Below are positions 6,198-7,141 of a stretch of DNA of 7,141 bases, in pieces. The position numbers and the translations under genes are program-made. The stretch comes from SVTX01 sp045653805. Lineage in GTDB: Bacteria > Bacillota > Clostridia > Oscillospirales > CAG-272. Position 1 is the stretch's first letter. Each line of letters begins with the position of its first letter. Where the stretch lies: the NCBI GenBank assembly GCA_045653805.1, contig JAZOMF010000065.1, positions 1-7,141 on the forward strand, in the 5' to 3' direction. Below the pieces are notes generated by a model. That model ran no database searches. It saw only the letters and a program-made list of their open reading frames with translations, and was not told the DNA's origin.

Positions 6198-6461
6198 ATG
6201 AAAACTCGTGACGTCGTAATAACCAATGCAAGCGGTCTCCACGCTCGCCCCGCTACATTTTTTATTCAGAAGGCGAATAGCTATAAGAGCACTATCCTTG
6301 TTGAGAAGGACGACCGTAAGGTCAATGCAAAAAGCCTTCTTGGCGTACTGTCTCTCGGAATTGCACAGGGTATGACTATTACCCTTATTGCAGATGGACA
6401 GGACGAGGAGGTTGCACTCAGTGGTCTCGTATCTCTTGTAAATTCTGGATTCAACGAATAA
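6198..6461 (+). CDS. ptsH: HPr family phosphocarrier protein
   Basis: This encodes an 87-residue HPr, the small cytoplasmic phosphocarrier that takes phosphate from enzyme I on His15 and passes it to sugar-specific EIIA domains. In Firmicutes it is also phosphorylated on Ser46 by HPr kinase, when it acts with CcpA in catabolite repression. His15 is in NASGLHARPA (10-19) and Ser46 in KVNAKSLLGVLSLG (41-54); both key residues are present, so this is HPr and not the His-lacking Crh. The length is the family norm. The ATG at 6198 is preceded by AGGAG (6183-6187) with a 10-base gap. It has its own promoter and a strong terminator and so is monocistronic; ptsI is not in the window. The symbol ptsH is by family; a paralogue with another role is possible. 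Confidence 0.93.
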   Translation: MKTRDVVITNASGLHARPATFFIQKANSYKSTILVEKDDRKVNAKSLLGVLSLGIAQGMTITLIADGQDEEVALSGLVSLVNSGFNE

Positions 6462-6478
6462 TTGTAGTATATAAAAGG

Positions 6479-6520
6479 TGCGGAGAAGCTTTGTTTGTAA
6501 GCTTCTCCGCATTTTTGTTT
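6479..6520 (+). terminator. Intrinsic terminator of the HPr gene
   Basis: GCGGAGAAGCTT (6480-6491) pairs perfectly with AAGCTTCTCCGC (6499-6510) around the loop TGTTTGT. An outer T-A pair makes 13 bp, and TTTTTGTTT follows. It begins 18 bases after the HPr stop. The stem and U-rich tail are textbook. Confidence 0.93.
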
Positions 6521-6701
6521 GTAAAAGTAGGTAAATTGATGTTTATCGGTGACTTCACGGCGAAGCCTGTTTGAAGTTTCGCTCAAGCCTTTTCAAAGGC
6601 TTGTCGGAGCCGCCGCGATCGGCGGTCGCCCTCCGCAGAGGGCGAAACTCTCTTATCGTTCGAAAGCGCCACGAAAGGGTGAATTTCGGCGAAGCCGAAA
6701 G

Positions 6702-6738
6702 AGGGAAAACACACAAGTGGGGGTTTTCCCTTTCTACA
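6702..6738 (-). repeat. REP-like unit 1 (GTAG plus hairpin)
   Basis: Read on the minus strand this is TGTAG (6734-6738), two bases, then a 9-bp stem AGGGAAAAC/GTTTTCCCT (plus-strand 6702-6710 and 6723-6731) with a 12-base loop. The pattern of a GTAG tetranucleotide 5' of a palindrome is that of REP sequences recognised by RAYT transposases. It is the inverted partner of the unit at 6761-6797, with 28 of 37 positions equal by hand alignment. Confidence 0.6.
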
Positions 6739-6760
6739 TAAAGATTTTTTAAACCGATAG

Positions 6761-6797
6761 TGTAGTCGGGGGAACCCCCCACTTGTGCGGTTCCCCC
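6761..6797 (+). repeat. REP-like unit 2 (GTAG plus hairpin)
   Basis: TGTAG (6761-6765), two bases, then a 9-bp stem GGGGGAACC/GGTTCCCCC (6768-6776 and 6789-6797) with a 12-base loop. It mirrors unit 1 across a 22-base AT-rich centre (6739-6760). Six of the nine differences between the units form three compensatory base-pair changes in the stem. The loops share CACAAGTGGGG in opposite sense. Confidence 0.6.
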
Positions 6798-6852
6798 ACG
6801 CTCCGCTAAAGCGAAGCTCCCCCTCTGTGGCGCTTAGGAAGGGTAAAGGAGA

Positions 6853-6985
6853 TTTCGCCGCGTGCGCGCGGCGACCAACGCTACGCGCGTTGGATGGGCG
6901 GTCGCTTTTTGAAAAAAGCGACGGAAAAACTTTCCACAAGACACCGCCGTGGCGTTCTTTTAGCCCGACAAATCAAAATTTGAAA
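6853..6985 (+). repeat. Dispersed structured repeat, copy B
   Basis: This is the direct copy of 72-204, offset by 6781 bases with no gaps. The four main hairpins are unchanged; the only differences are one in the loop of the second hairpin (6883) and four in the linker (6923, 6925, 6931, 6935). The shared sequence stops at the same place in both copies, after CAAAATTTGAAA. Beyond it copy B runs into TGAAAAT-GGA-ATTTTCA (6981-6997) and a second AATCAAAATTTG (6997-7008, first at 6971-6982), which copy A lacks in that form. Confidence 0.85.
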
Positions 6986-7025
6986 ATGGAATTTTCAATC
7001 AAAATTTGTGATTTTTTATATTGTC

Positions 7026-7141
7026 TTATTGCAAAAAGCGAAAATATTTGTTATAATTGTTATAATGAACCAATGTGTGATCCGACGCCTTAACCACTGC
7101 CGCAAGACCCTTAATCTTAACCTCGGCCTTAAGATAGATTC
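7026..7141 (-). CDS. Possible 3' end of a minus-strand gene, cut by the window edge
   Basis: An open frame enters from the right edge and stops at TAA (plus-strand 7026-7028). It reads IYLKAEVKIKGLAAVVKASD and then HTLVHYNNYNKYFRFLQ. The first two thirds have many G-starting codons, as in the real genes here, and the base composition is higher in GC than the spacer to its left. The last dozen codons are AT-rich and overlap the possible promoter, which argues against it. I do not recognise a family. Confidence 0.25.
   Translation of the reverse strand, partial: IYLKAEVKIKGLAAVVKASDHTLVHYNNYNKYFRFLQ
7029..7057 (+). promoter_or_regulatory. Possible extended -10 promoter at right edge
   Basis: TTGCAA (7029-7034), a 17-bp spacer and TATAAT (7052-7057) preceded by TGT repeat the layout of the rimM promoter. 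A second TATAAT lies at 7061-7066. An ATG at 7065 opens a frame to the edge but has no ribosome site, so what would be transcribed is not visible. Confidence 0.35.

Larger units (their letters stand above)
6541..6985. repeat. GC-rich hairpin-dense non-coding mosaic
   Basis: This 445-base stretch has no supportable gene. The minus-strand frame that spans 6583-6939 has no ribosome site and a basic low-complexity product. It is a string of local hairpins: 6585-6602 (AAGCCTTT/AAAGGCTT), 6610-6625 (CCGCC/GGCGG), 6626-6645 (TCGCCCTC, loop CGCA, GAGGGCGA), 6684-6700 (TTTCGGC/GCCGAAA), the inverted pair at 6702-6797, an imperfect one at 6800-6816, and then repeat copy B. Only its last 133 bases occur at the left edge of the window, so the parts seem to move as modules. 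It is more GC-rich than the flanking intergenic DNA. Confidence 0.7.

Noticed and set aside
6583..6939. A 118-codon minus-strand frame across the right-hand repeat region
   Set aside because: It has no ribosome site, a basic Ser/Arg-rich product, and overlaps a chain of perfect hairpins. The copy A counterpart does not keep a comparable protein. It is better explained as repeat DNA.
7075..7120. A tRNA-like stretch, because the minus strand reads AGTGGTTAAGGC like a D-loop
   Set aside because: No D-stem partner, no paired anticodon stem and no T-arm follow; an AT-rich promoter-like sequence comes next. A coding tail fits better.

Overview
This window looks like a piece of a Clostridia (Firmicutes) chromosome, probably a gut-type Oscillospirales or Christensenellales relative, perhaps from a metagenome assembly. 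The grounds are AT-rich intergenic DNA with sigma-A style promoters, strong AGGAGG-type ribosome sites, a yajC plus TIGR04086-type membrane protein pair, and an HPr that has both His15 and Ser46. The genus cannot be fixed from the sequence alone.

Layout. 1-357 is non-coding and holds one copy of a hairpin-rich dispersed repeat (72-204) and a short inverted relative (307-347). 358-1271 carries two minus-strand genes: yajC and, downstream of it, a four-helix membrane protein of the TIGR04086 type. A divergent intergenic region (1272-1542) holds a yajC promoter whose -35 box lies inside a perfect 17-bp palindrome, and a rimM promoter. 1543-6001 reads as one plus-strand run: rimM, trmD (broken by an in-frame TAA inside its catalytic motif), a 658-residue polytopic protein resembling the O-antigen ligase/polymerase superfamily, and two single-pass DUF4330-like proteins that look like diverged paralogues. 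A separate unit (6083-6520) has its own extended -10 promoter, an HPr gene and a strong intrinsic terminator. From about 6541 to 6985 the DNA is GC-rich, non-coding and packed with hairpins. It ends in a second, 96% identical, direct copy of the left-hand repeat. The last 115 bases may hold the tail of a minus-strand gene.

How the genes fit together. YajC is an accessory of the Sec translocon. RimM and TrmD act in 16S rRNA maturation and tRNA m1G37 methylation, but here they are separated from their usual rpsP and rplS partners. The polytopic protein and the two DUF4330-like proteins form a tight membrane module, plausibly for an envelope polysaccharide; this is inference. HPr is a phosphocarrier and regulator of sugar uptake.

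The most notable structure is at 6702-6797. Two inverted 37-nt units each consist of TGTAG, two bases, and a 9-bp hairpin with a 12-nt loop. Stem differences between the units are compensatory, and the loops are complementary over 11 nt. This is the architecture of REP sequences (GTAG plus hairpin) arranged as an inverted doublet (BIME/REPIN), normally mobilised by RAYT transposases. The second notable point is the interrupted trmD, which may be an assembly artefact.
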